Assembly: GCA_046542305.1 (NCBI GenBank)
Contig: JBKHBQ010000160.1
Location: forward strand, 1 to 8,986
Length of the DNA: 8,986 nt
From: JBKHBQ01 sp046542305
GTDB lineage: Bacteria; Bacteroidota; Bacteroidia; Bacteroidales; 4484-276
Reading direction: 5' to 3'
Position 1 is the first letter of the stretch; the number at the start of each line of letters is the position of its first letter. The position numbers and the translations under genes were made by a program. Of this stretch, positions 1 through 6,696 are shown in pieces. The notes under the pieces are model-generated. The model had not been told where the DNA came from and did not search any database. It was given only the letters and a program-made list of their open reading frames with translations.

Positions 1-414
1 CATGTCCTCGTAAAAATGCCTGTGCCTGCGATTTACAGTAACAAAGTTTTTACGATCAACTGCCACCACCGAAACATCTGCCGGAATTTTATCGAACACA
101 TCCTTCAGGTTTTCTTTGGTTGGTAACCAGAATTCATCGGCATCGGCATTGATCACCCAATCGGCCTGATATTTCGTTTGTGCCAGCCTGGCCATTCGTG
201 TTACCCATTTCCACTGCGAATAATCGTCGGCGGGTTCAAAAATATAATCCAGCACACCCTGTTTCTCAAATTCTTTAAGAATATCCGGGGTGGAATCTAC
301 AGAATTGTTATCGGTGGCAATAACAAAATCCACCCCATGACGTAAATGGAACAGGATGTTTTCGCGAATGATATCTTCTTCATCGCGCACCAGAAGCGTT
401 AAGACCAATTTCAT
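1..414 (-). CDS. Family 2 glycosyltransferase, N-terminal part (runs off the left edge)
   Basis: Only the first 138 codons are in the window; the 3' part lies beyond base 1. The visible part is a GT-A nucleotide-sugar binding half. It has an N-terminal strand (LVLTLLVRDEED, residues 3-14), then HLRHGVDFVIATDNNSVDST (residues 23-42), which is the equivalent of the canonical DNGSTDGT motif, and later WVINADADEFW (residues 86-96), which carries the D-x-D metal-binding motif. This order (an early RDE, a H...GVD stretch, and DADEFW) resembles the Glyco_tranf_2_4 type of GT2 rather than classic WcaA-like enzymes. It should transfer a sugar from a nucleotide donor to a growing glycan on the cytoplasmic side of the membrane. 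The ATG overlaps the upstream gene's TGA (ATGA at 411-414), which fixes the start and suggests translational coupling. It is the last visible gene of a four-gene GT2 block. Donor and acceptor are unknown. Confidence 0.88.
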   Translation of the reverse strand, partial: MKLVLTLLVRDEEDIIRENILFHLRHGVDFVIATDNNSVDSTPDILKEFEKQGVLDYIFEPADDYSQWKWVTRMARLAQTKYQADWVINADADEFWLPTKENLKDVFDKIPADVSVVAVDRKNFVTVNRRHRHFYEDM

Positions 415-1352
415 CCCTTACGTTTTAGTTTTCGCTTTCGACGTTCATTTCGCCACTGCTTATAATGTTTTCCGCACATTTCATAGCAAAGCATATCGGC
501 ATAGAAAACCCAGTTGAATGGGTAATGCCTGATGAGTTTCAGGTACATCATTCGCCCGGATCGTTTCTTTTTGATTTTAAAGCTGATGCCTGTAAATGCT
601 TTGGCATGTGCGTGCATTACCTTTTTGTGTGCGAATATAAAATCGGCATGTTTGTGTATGGTGTTGTAATATCCTTTCCAATTCACCGGCCCGTACTTTT
701 TATCGGTAAGCTGTTGGTCGCTGTGCATATTGATTTTCACCAGAACCTCAGGCACCGTTCTGAATTCGAAGTTTTTTGCCAGCCGGATCATAAATTCGGT
801 ATCGGAAGCGTATTTTAGCTTTTCATCGTAAAATCCTATTTGTTCAAAACACGTTCGCCTGACAAACACCCCAAACCCGTTTCCAATTCCCGAAGCAACC
901 GCCAGTCCCTGCTCCCGGTCTTCAAATTTTTCGGGCCAGATATGCTTCAGGATAACCTGCTCGCCGGCTTTTGTTTGCCTGACCCGCAGAATGCCGGTAA
1001 ATGAAAACCGGATATGGTCTGCCCATTTCTGGTGCAGGTTGTAGGTCTTTTGAAGCATGCCTTGAAGAAACTCGTCGTCATCACCCAAAAACGAAATCAG
1101 CCGACCGCGGGCAGCCCGTATTCCGGTGTTGAAGGCAGCCGCCGCACCACGCACATTTCTGTTTTTTATGTAATATACCCTGGAATCATTAAACGAACCA
1201 ACTACGGCTTCCGTTTCGGGGTGGTTGCCATCATCAACTATAATATGCTCGAAATCTGTGAACGACTGCATCAACACACTTTTGATCGCGCGCATGAGCA
1301 GATCTGTACGATCGACAGTTGGAGTGATGATCGAAAAATATGGAGGGTTCAT
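411..1352 (-). CDS. Family 2 glycosyltransferase (313 aa)
   Basis: A complete GT2 enzyme with a GT-A fold. An N-terminal FSIITPTVDRTDLL strand leads into the first nucleotide-binding motif, HIIVDDG (residues 36-42). RGAAAAFNTGI (68-78) matches the G-x-x-x-A-x-N-x-G helix of the family, and the metal-binding GDDDEF motif follows at 90-95. After this catalytic half, the acceptor half runs through an FYDEKLKYASDTEFMIRL segment (about 173-190), whose SDTEF probably supplies the catalytic-base region. The protein ends in a strongly basic tail (WRNERRKRKLKRKG, 300-313), which may help it sit on the inner membrane. No membrane helix is evident. Both ends lie in ATGA overlaps, with the upstream GT2 at 1349-1352 and with the downstream GT2 at 411-414, so it should be co-transcribed and translationally coupled. 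The sugar specificity cannot be read from the sequence. Confidence 0.92.
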   Translation of the reverse strand: MNPPYFSIITPTVDRTDLLMRAIKSVLMQSFTDFEHIIVDDGNHPETEAVVGSFNDSRVYYIKNRNVRGAAAAFNTGIRAARGRLISFLGDDDEFLQGMLQKTYNLHQKWADHIRFSFTGILRVRQTKAGEQVILKHIWPEKFEDREQGLAVASGIGNGFGVFVRRTCFEQIGFYDEKLKYASDTEFMIRLAKNFEFRTVPEVLVKINMHSDQQLTDKKYGPVNWKGYYNTIHKHADFIFAHKKVMHAHAKAFTGISFKIKKKRSGRMMYLKLIRHYPFNWVFYADMLCYEMCGKHYKQWRNERRKRKLKRKG

Positions 1353-2005
1353 CCGTTCAATACGGGTGAAATTTCTATCGAGCGGTGCGGTATACCCAGC
1401 AGGCAGGAGCCAAATTTCTGTCTGGTCCCTCCGTTTTCTTTTTTAATGAATGCCTTGAAATCCGGAAAATCTATCAGCAAATGCCCCAGTTTCTGTAAGT
1501 GAATATCGGCCATGGTTAATATACACGGCGCACCATGCTTTATGAAAGGATAAAACTGCGGATAGCGGAGCCTGTTGATCAGCATAAATCCCGGATGCAA
1601 ATAGCTGTTTTTTTCTACCGTTCCCTTCCTCGTTTCCAGCACGATAGATTCATTGAGTTCAACCATCTTTCCAACAGCATAATTATTTCCGATCATACGA
1701 AGCATCCTTCCGATAACAGGTTTTAATACAACCATATCTGAATCTACACAAAGCACAAATTTGCAGGTTGAGGAGGAAATGCCATAGTTCAGGCCGGGCC
1801 CGTGATGGATGTTGTAGCCGAAATATTCGATTCGGATATTTTCATGGTCAGTAACGTACTGTTCCACTTCCTCGTATTTGCATCCCGATCCGTCGATGAT
1901 GCGGATGGGATAACGGTTGTTTTCGTGCTGCTCCAACGATTTCAGCATGTTTAGCAGGGTTTTCGGCGTCTTGTAGTGTACGGTGATGATTTCAATTGTA
2001 TTCAT
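1349..2005 (-). CDS. Short family 2 glycosyltransferase (218 aa)
   Basis: A compact GT-A glycosyltransferase. IEIITVHYKTPKTLLNMLKSL (4-24) is the usual first strand and helix, IRIIDGS (34-40) is the nucleotide-binding strand, HHGPGLNYGI (67-76) is the G-x-N-x-G helix, and FVLCVDSDMVV (83-93) carries the D-x-D motif as DSD (88-90). Its C-terminal half is short and contains SYLHPGFMLINR (134-145) and, near the end, GGTRQKFG. At 218 residues it is shorter than most GT2 enzymes (roughly 250-350), so it is close to a minimal catalytic domain with no extra acceptor or membrane domain. No frameshift is evident, and both ends join neighbouring genes by ATGA overlaps (2002-2005 and 1349-1352), which argues that it is intact. 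The likely role is one glycosidic bond in the locus glycan; the substrate is unknown. Confidence 0.9.
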   Translation of the reverse strand: MNTIEIITVHYKTPKTLLNMLKSLEQHENNRYPIRIIDGSGCKYEEVEQYVTDHENIRIEYFGYNIHHGPGLNYGISSSTCKFVLCVDSDMVVLKPVIGRMLRMIGNNYAVGKMVELNESIVLETRKGTVEKNSYLHPGFMLINRLRYPQFYPFIKHGAPCILTMADIHLQKLGHLLIDFPDFKAFIKKENGGTRQKFGSCLLGIPHRSIEISPVLNG

Positions 2006-2706
2006 TCGGTTGTCAATTTATCGCCCCGTGCACCGAATCCTCCCCATCCGGTTTGCCGTTGCAGGCCAGTCAATACCTGATCGATATAGATCTTATTTGG
2101 AATTATCCCATACAATCTGCTTGCGACTGCAAAATCAGCACCTTTCCAGCCATCCCATTGTGCATGCGCAATGTATTTGCTGTGAAAAGCGAAACCAATC
2201 CCGCTGAAATGCCAGAATACGGGAGGTTTGCCGAAATATTCGTCTTCGGGTATCACTCTGCCTTCAGGAAACTGTACGCGCCAGAAAACCAGGTTGTCTT
2301 TTCCCGAAATATGATTGGCAATGACTTGCAGGCTAGATGGCTTCATAAACATATCATCATCGTCCAACACTAAAACGTAGCCATCTTTTACATGTTCCAT
2401 CAGCTGGTTCACGTATAGGTTGTATGGAAATTCTGAGGGTTTTTTGCCACGCGAAATATCGGGATCCGGAAGGCTATCATTGTCGGAGGACGAAACATGT
2501 ACCACTTTTATGTTCCTGTAATGCTTCAGGTAATTCAAGGTTTCTGCATTATCATATGAAACAAGCACGTTGACGTTTCGATAGTTCTGCATGAAAATGC
2601 TTTTGTAACAGGTGCGGAAATAGTTCGGCCGGTTGGAAGTCCTCACCAGGATATTAATTTGTTTGTCGCTTTCTGATTTGAATATATTTTTTAGCAGCGC
2701 ACCCAT
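2002..2706 (-). CDS. Family 2-like glycosyltransferase (234 aa), first gene of a four-gene block
   Basis: A GT-A type glycosyltransferase with a divergent first half. INILVRTSNRPNYFRTCYKSI (17-37) is the usual start of the fold, but the nucleotide-binding motif is VLVSYDNAET (47-56) instead of VDDGS. The metal-binding site is clear: GYVLVLDDDDMF (109-120), four aspartates in a row. Later landmarks are HFSGIGFAFHSKY (166-178), DGWKGADF (185-192), a plausible acceptor-side acidic segment, and a C-terminal QRQTGWGGFGARGDKLT (216-232). The family assignment is good but the subfamily is not recognised. Its ATG lies only 33 bases from the start of the divergently transcribed GT2 at 2740. It therefore probably heads its own transcript, which continues through three further GT2 genes joined by ATGA overlaps. 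No Shine-Dalgarno motif precedes the start. Confidence 0.88.
   Translation of the reverse strand: MGALLKNIFKSESDKQINILVRTSNRPNYFRTCYKSIFMQNYRNVNVLVSYDNAETLNYLKHYRNIKVVHVSSSDNDSLPDPDISRGKKPSEFPYNLYVNQLMEHVKDGYVLVLDDDDMFMKPSSLQVIANHISGKDNLVFWRVQFPEGRVIPEDEYFGKPPVFWHFSGIGFAFHSKYIAHAQWDGWKGADFAVASRLYGIIPNKIYIDQVLTGLQRQTGWGGFGARGDKLTTE
2658..2690 (+). promoter_or_regulatory. Possible Bacteroidota-type promoter for the plus-strand glycosyltransferase
   Basis: Two overlapping TTTG candidates for the -33 element (2658-2661 and 2662-2665) stand 21 or 17 bases before TATATTTT (2683-2690). That octamer is one mismatch from the Bacteroidota -7 consensus TAnnTTTG. Transcription would begin about 43 bases before the ATG at 2740. 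The site lies inside the first codons of the oppositely oriented gene, which is AT-rich, so a chance match is quite possible. Confidence 0.25.
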
Positions 2707-2734
2707 TTGAAAATTGATATTATTTTAGCCTGAA

Positions 2735-2767
2735 CAAAAATGACGTTCATGGGCAAAACACTGGCAA
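2735..2767 (-). promoter_or_regulatory. Possible Bacteroidota-type promoter for the 2706-to-1 glycosyltransferase block
   Basis: Read on the minus strand, CATTTTTG (2742-2735) differs from the -7 consensus TAnnTTTG at one position, and a TTG lies 22 bases upstream (2767-2765). The transcript would start about 30 bases before the ATG at 2706. Some promoter is expected here because the block is divergent from its neighbour, but this match is weak and overlaps the other gene's start. Confidence 0.2.
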
Positions 2768-3555
2768 TTATACTGAATCATAATCTTCCGGAATTTACCG
2801 ATCCGCTTTTTGAGGAACTTAATCGTTACAGGTCGGATGATTACGACCTTGAAGTGATTGACAACGGTTCGCAGGAAGCGTATGTTTCTAAATACACTAC
2901 CATCCGGTACGATCAGAATTTTTTCTGGGGAGGTGCATTGAACAAGGCTTTCGAAATGGTGCATCAAAACAGTAAATATGATTCGCTATTGTTTTTGAAC
3001 AATGATCTCGAAGTTAACGGGAAGATTTTTGTAAAAAGCCTGCGACATGAGCTGTTTAGAAAAAACTTTGCGATTGTGTCACCATGCATCGCCGGAAAAG
3101 CCGCACCCTGGCCACAGATGCAAAACTGGGGCGGCAAAGGAACGCGCGTTGTGAAATGGATCGACAATCAGGCGCCGCTTTTCCACCGCAAGCTTATCGA
3201 AGCCGTCGGTCAGTTCGATGAAGCCCTCAACTTTGGCTGGGGGCAGGAACTGATATGCCACGATGTGTGCCGCGCACATAAATGGAAAATCGGTGTGTGC
3301 GATCATATTTCCATCATTCATTTTAAAAAACAAACGTTCAAAAAAGGACGGCTTTTCTCACTGGATAACCAGATATCAGATCCTGAACACGAGTTTGTGA
3401 GCCATGAAGATTACCAAACAAGCTTCCGTTCGTCCTGGCTTGATTATTTCCGTAGAAATCCGCTCAGGTACGAGAGTTTTCAGCATCTGGTTGATTACGG
3501 GCGGTTTTATACATTCAATCCTTTGGAGACAGGTAAACGCACTTTTTTTAAATAG
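2740..3555 (+). CDS. Family 2 glycosyltransferase, rhamnosyltransferase-like (271 aa), only plus-strand gene
   Basis: A GT2 enzyme of the kind with an asparagine-containing metal motif, as in WbbL-like rhamnosyltransferases. It has LAIILNHN (8-15), LEVIDNGS (37-44, the DxGS nucleotide motif), NFFWGGALNKAF (60-71, the G-x-N helix), LLFLNNDLEV (83-92, NND replacing D-x-D), and FGWGQELICHDVCRAHKW (165-182), whose GWGQE matches the acceptor-side acidic motif of the family. H194 in the following SIIHFKKQTF is a typical late histidine. The ATG at 2740 is followed by an in-frame ATG at 2749; the fold begins just after the second, so either could be used. The gene is transcribed against all its neighbours: 33 bases from the divergent start at 2706 and 14 bases from the convergent stop at 3570. 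It therefore needs its own promoter. The rhamnosyl assignment is only by resemblance. Confidence 0.92.
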   Translation: MTFMGKTLAIILNHNLPEFTDPLFEELNRYRSDDYDLEVIDNGSQEAYVSKYTTIRYDQNFFWGGALNKAFEMVHQNSKYDSLLFLNNDLEVNGKIFVKSLRHELFRKNFAIVSPCIAGKAAPWPQMQNWGGKGTRVVKWIDNQAPLFHRKLIEAVGQFDEALNFGWGQELICHDVCRAHKWKIGVCDHISIIHFKKQTFKKGRLFSLDNQISDPEHEFVSHEDYQTSFRSSWLDYFRRNPLRYESFQHLVDYGRFYTFNPLETGKRTFFK

Positions 3556-3562
3556 CGTTTTT
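3535..3562 (+). terminator. Weak candidate rho-independent terminator between convergent genes
   Basis: AAACGC (3535-3540) and GCGTTT (3555-3560) can form a 6-bp stem around a 14-base A/T-rich loop, followed by a short T run to 3562. It spans the last codons and stop of the plus-strand gene and lies against the convergent gene's stop at 3570. The position is right, but the stem is short and the loop long. Confidence 0.28.
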
Positions 3563-3569
3563 CCCCCGA

Positions 3570-5660
3570 TTATACTGCGAGCCCTAACGTTTGGATAGGT
3601 AACCGGCCTTCCTTTTTTCCGTACTTCAGGTAATGCACCAGCGGATTTATTCCCGAGGCGCTCACATCGGGATTTTCATTGAGATAAAATGCGGAATCGA
3701 ACTGCGGTGATGGATTCCGGCCCTCAAAACCTCCGTAAATCAGATAATGATCCAGGGGATTGACCCCTTTGGCTTTTGTATCGGGATTATGTTGCAGATA
3801 ATACAATTCATTGAACAGGCCGCTCTCTTTTATCAGAATGTGATCGCCTGTGAAACCAGATTTTGGCCCATCATGATGTGTGGCGAACAGGTTTAAAAAA
3901 CGTATCAATCCGAAAAAAAATCTTCCAATTTTGGGTGATTTACTGTTTTCTGTTTTTCGAATGAATGAGTTTTGCCATGATCTATGTATCTGAAGTTCGG
4001 TTTTTTTCTGACGATACTGCTCCGACACCACTTGAAGCTGATGGCTGAGCCGTTTGTTTCTTTCTCTTGTGAGTGATAATTCACTTTGATGTTTTTTTAA
4101 ACCGGCTTTTAGGATATCGTTTTCCTCCACCAGTTTACTGCAGCGTCTTTTGATTTGGGCATGATGGTTCAAGTCACCGATTTCGAAATAATCGAACTCC
4201 ATGAGCAATTCTGTTAGCTGCGACCGGTCCAGGGCCGGAATCCATTTCTGGTATATTTTTTTCCGGTAAATGTTGATCAATTCCCGGTTGTTTTGCACAC
4301 CTGAAGCATTGTTGTCCCTGTAAATGCCACCTTTTTCAGGAAGAAAAACAAACTTTCCCATCTCTGCTACCTGTAATACGAAATCCCAGTCTTCGTATAT
4401 CTCAAGTCCGGCATCAAATTCAGCTCCTTTTGAAATGACTTTGCTACGGTACAATACAGCCATATTAGGAATGTAATTGCACCAATACAATTTCAGATGG
4501 TTAAATGCCAGCTTAAAATCAATCACGGTTTTCGAAGCATCAATTTTTTCGGTGATGTTGTAAGCTGCAGGAGCTGTACTGTTTTTCAGGATATGATACA
4601 GGTTCATGATGTGATGCGGCAGGATAAGGTCATCCTCATCCAAAAAGCTGAAGAACTCCCCCTTCACAGCATCCAGCCCGGCATTGGCAGCTTCGGGCCG
4701 ATTGAGTGGTTTGCATAGCGAAATGACCCTCAGCGGAAATCTGCCACAGCGATCACCCAAATTCAAGGGTTTTTCACCACGTGCATCAACTACAAGCACC
4801 TCAACGTTCTGATACGTTTGTGCGGCAATGGATTCGAGTGCTTCCGGCAGTTGGGGGCGGTTCATTGTACGCACGATCACCGAGATCAGTGGAAAGTCTT
4901 CACCGGTATTTAAAGTTGATGGCTGAGCAGCTTCATCCCGTTGTTTTTCCTGCCAAAGCATTTCACCGGTTTTCAGTTCATTGCTTTGTATCAGCCGGTA
5001 GGCTTCGGCAAACTTTACTTCTTTTCCCAGCGTGTATGAGCGATAAGCGTGCAACGAGCAAATGTGTATTTTATAATCCTGCACGGCCAACTGGCTTGCG
5101 AAACAGTCCATTGCCCGGTCGAGTCGTGGCTGAAGTTGTGTAATATCAAGGAAAAAATTGGGGCGCAGCGGCTGGCCGATTTCATAACAAAACAGGTTGA
5201 TATTTTCGAAACATCTTGTTGCAGCTTCAATCCCGGCTTTGTTCAGAGCCAAATGGTCGGGATGGATTTCTGTACCGGCGGGAAGGTAAATATTTTGTGG
5301 CTGAAACTTCCGGATGATTTCCAGTAGCCGGGAAATCAATTTTTCATCAGCTTGTAAAGAACCATCTTCAAAATCCAGAAATTCAGGCTGCCCATATCCT
5401 AAAATCTCCGCCGCAGCCAGCGATTCCTGTTTACGTATTTCAGGATAATCCGGTCTTCGTTGACTATTGCTCACCGGAAAACCGCCATCCGTCACTATCA
5501 GAACTTTTACCGCATCGTTTTGCTGTAAATGCATCAGAATAGCTCCGCCGCAGCCAAACACTTCATCGTCGGGATGGGGGGCCAACACCAGGGTGTTACC
5601 TGCCGGGACTGACTTTTCAGGAATTGTAGGAACTGAATCACCTGTATTGATCAACATCAT
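3570..5660 (-). CDS. PIG-L deacetylase / GT2 glycosyltransferase fusion with C-terminal 38-residue repeats (696 aa)
   Basis: A multidomain protein. Residues 20-225 are a PIG-L/LmbE-like zinc deacetylase. APHPDDE (27-33) and EIHPDH (131-136) supply the expected metal ligands H29, D32 and H136 and the catalytic D31. Such enzymes remove N-acetyl from GlcNAc-type sugars. Residues 257-475 are a GT-A glycosyltransferase: LISVIVRTMNRPQLPEAL, then VLVVDARG in place of VDDGS, NRPEAANAGLD (320-330), FSFLDEDD (337-344, metal site) and YEDWDF (422-427, probable catalytic-base region). Residues 500-560 are a charged, probable coiled-coil linker. Residues 613-688 are two copies of a 38-residue F-x8-NPD...NPL-x-HYL-x-YG-x3-EGR-x-P repeat seen in other bacterial glycosyltransferases. 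No signal peptide or membrane helix is evident, so it is cytoplasmic. Two ATGs open the frame (5660, 5657). The 65-base gap to the sulfotransferase shows no promoter, so it probably shares that transcript. The exact substrate is unknown. Confidence 0.93.
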   Translation of the reverse strand: MMLINTGDSVPTIPEKSVPAGNTLVLAPHPDDEVFGCGGAILMHLQQNDAVKVLIVTDGGFPVSNSQRRPDYPEIRKQESLAAAEILGYGQPEFLDFEDGSLQADEKLISRLLEIIRKFQPQNIYLPAGTEIHPDHLALNKAGIEAATRCFENINLFCYEIGQPLRPNFFLDITQLQPRLDRAMDCFASQLAVQDYKIHICSLHAYRSYTLGKEVKFAEAYRLIQSNELKTGEMLWQEKQRDEAAQPSTLNTGEDFPLISVIVRTMNRPQLPEALESIAAQTYQNVEVLVVDARGEKPLNLGDRCGRFPLRVISLCKPLNRPEAANAGLDAVKGEFFSFLDEDDLILPHHIMNLYHILKNSTAPAAYNITEKIDASKTVIDFKLAFNHLKLYWCNYIPNMAVLYRSKVISKGAEFDAGLEIYEDWDFVLQVAEMGKFVFLPEKGGIYRDNNASGVQNNRELINIYRKKIYQKWIPALDRSQLTELLMEFDYFEIGDLNHHAQIKRRCSKLVEENDILKAGLKKHQSELSLTRERNKRLSHQLQVVSEQYRQKKTELQIHRSWQNSFIRKTENSKSPKIGRFFFGLIRFLNLFATHHDGPKSGFTGDHILIKESGLFNELYYLQHNPDTKAKGVNPLDHYLIYGGFEGRNPSPQFDSAFYLNENPDVSASGINPLVHYLKYGKKEGRLPIQTLGLAV
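3594..3824 (-). repeat. Two tandem 38-residue repeats (114-base period) at the C-terminus of the fusion protein
   Basis: Residues 613-650 and 651-688 of the fusion protein align without gaps. The NPD triplets fall at 625-627 and 663-665, exactly 38 apart. Shared positions include F, YL, NPD, G.NPL, HYL, YG and EGR.P. The repeat is conserved at the protein level, not as identical DNA, so it is an old domain duplication rather than a recent sequence repeat. It recurs in bacterial glycosyltransferases from memory; its function is unknown to me, perhaps binding of glycan or a partner protein. Confidence 0.75.
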
Positions 5661-5725
5661 AAATAGCTGTAGTTTCTTTAGTTTAAATTGTTTTTGTCAG
5701 GAATTTTGTAGTGGTTTGATCCGTG

Positions 5726-6682
5726 TTATTGATCATGAAAATCCGATGAAAAATTTCGAAATGGAAGATCATGGTTTCCTATTGCCGGTGCTCTTTTCCT
5801 TTGCACCGTCCTAAAGACGTAACCGGAGGCGTGTTCAGGTTTGATGAATGGATTTGGTTGAAGATCCCATGAACGATTGTATCTGTACCTTTCGAGATAA
5901 GTTGCCATCAGCGGTTTAAAAAAATCAACATCTTCTTCCGTAAACCAGTGACGCCAATCACCTGACATTCCGGCCCGTTTCACATGCCCGTACTTTTCTT
6001 CGCTGTTTATCCCACCTGAAAACTTAAAACCCAGATATTCCTCAACATGCTCCGCCTTTCCGGCAATCATATCCTCATATTTCCATTTTACATGCTTGCC
6101 CAGCGATTGTTCAAAAGCAAAAATAAAGGCATGATGCCTTTCAATCAGGTTTGTTATCCGTTGCCAGACAGAAGCGGGAGAATCCTGCAGGATGGTGCAA
6201 AGGATCTCCAGCATGGAAACCGACCGGGGATTTTGTTCCTTCCGGTGCAAAATATCCAGCAACTGGTTCAGCACCTCATCGTTTTCATAAACCTGTTGCC
6301 TTTCCTGGGGAATGAAGAGGGTTCCGCTGACGATCCTGTCGCGCGGATCGCGAAGCAGCAAGATATGTTTGTCAAAGCTTCTAAACGACGCAATGCCTGC
6401 TTCCGCTTTTTGCATCAGGTTGTCGTAAGGATTGGCACCGGGAACTTTTAAAGCATACAGGTTCGGATCGGGCGGGATAATTACCTTGGCCAAAACCGGC
6501 TTTTTATGATCGTCGGGATGCGGGGTATACACCGGTTGCTCGAACAGTTCCCTCGGCGCCGGCCTCAACGAATTTTTTATCCTGAGAAAACAAGCTGTAG
6601 TACCGGTTTTGTACTGCCCGTAAATGGCAACCCTTGGGAAACTTGTTTTCCATTTTTTTTGAAATATATTCCTGAGATTCAT
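5726..6682 (-). CDS. PAPS-dependent carbohydrate sulfotransferase (318 aa)
   Basis: A sulfotransferase that would move sulfate from PAPS to a hydroxyl or amino group of a sugar. Numbered from the ATG at 6682, the 5'-phosphosulfate-binding loop is VAIYGQYKTGTTA (18-30), a P-loop-like motif with K25. The 3'-phosphate motif is LLLRDPRDRIVSG (108-120), with R111 and S119 as expected PAPS contacts. WKYEDM (200-205) matches the (K/R)YEDL segment of the family, and GMSGDWRHWFT (238-248) is the equivalent of the RKGxxGDWK-FT motif near the C-terminus. An in-frame TTG directly precedes the ATG and could be called as the start at 6685, but ATG is more likely. There is no signal peptide, in keeping with action in the cytoplasm on a lipid-linked or nucleotide-activated intermediate. 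It lies 14 bases after the acyltransferase stop and 65 bases before the deacetylase-glycosyltransferase. The acceptor sugar is unknown. Confidence 0.9.
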   Translation of the reverse strand: MNLRNIFQKKWKTSFPRVAIYGQYKTGTTACFLRIKNSLRPAPRELFEQPVYTPHPDDHKKPVLAKVIIPPDPNLYALKVPGANPYDNLMQKAEAGIASFRSFDKHILLLRDPRDRIVSGTLFIPQERQQVYENDEVLNQLLDILHRKEQNPRSVSMLEILCTILQDSPASVWQRITNLIERHHAFIFAFEQSLGKHVKWKYEDMIAGKAEHVEEYLGFKFSGGINSEEKYGHVKRAGMSGDWRHWFTEEDVDFFKPLMATYLERYRYNRSWDLQPNPFIKPEHASGYVFRTVQRKRAPAIGNHDLPFRNFSSDFHDQ

Positions 6683-6696
6683 CAAATTTTTAAAGA

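Noticed and set aside
1014..1502. A 162-codon plus-strand open frame
   Set aside because: It is antisense to two clear GT2 genes and crosses their junction; no motif is seen.
5661..5725. The 65-base gap between the sulfotransferase and the fusion gene as a promoter or terminator
   Set aside because: On the minus strand I found no TAnnTTTG-like element and no convincing hairpin; it is simply AT-rich spacer, so read-through from upstream is the simplest reading.
6653..6660. A run of eight T on the plus strand (eight A in the sulfotransferase coding strand, codons 8-10) as a phase-variable tract
   Set aside because: The run is short, reads naturally as CAA AAA AAA, and the frame is intact. A8 runs are common by chance at this base composition.
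6683..6685. TTG as the start codon of the sulfotransferase
   Set aside because: An ATG follows at once in frame, there is no ribosome-binding signal favouring the TTG, and it adds only one residue.
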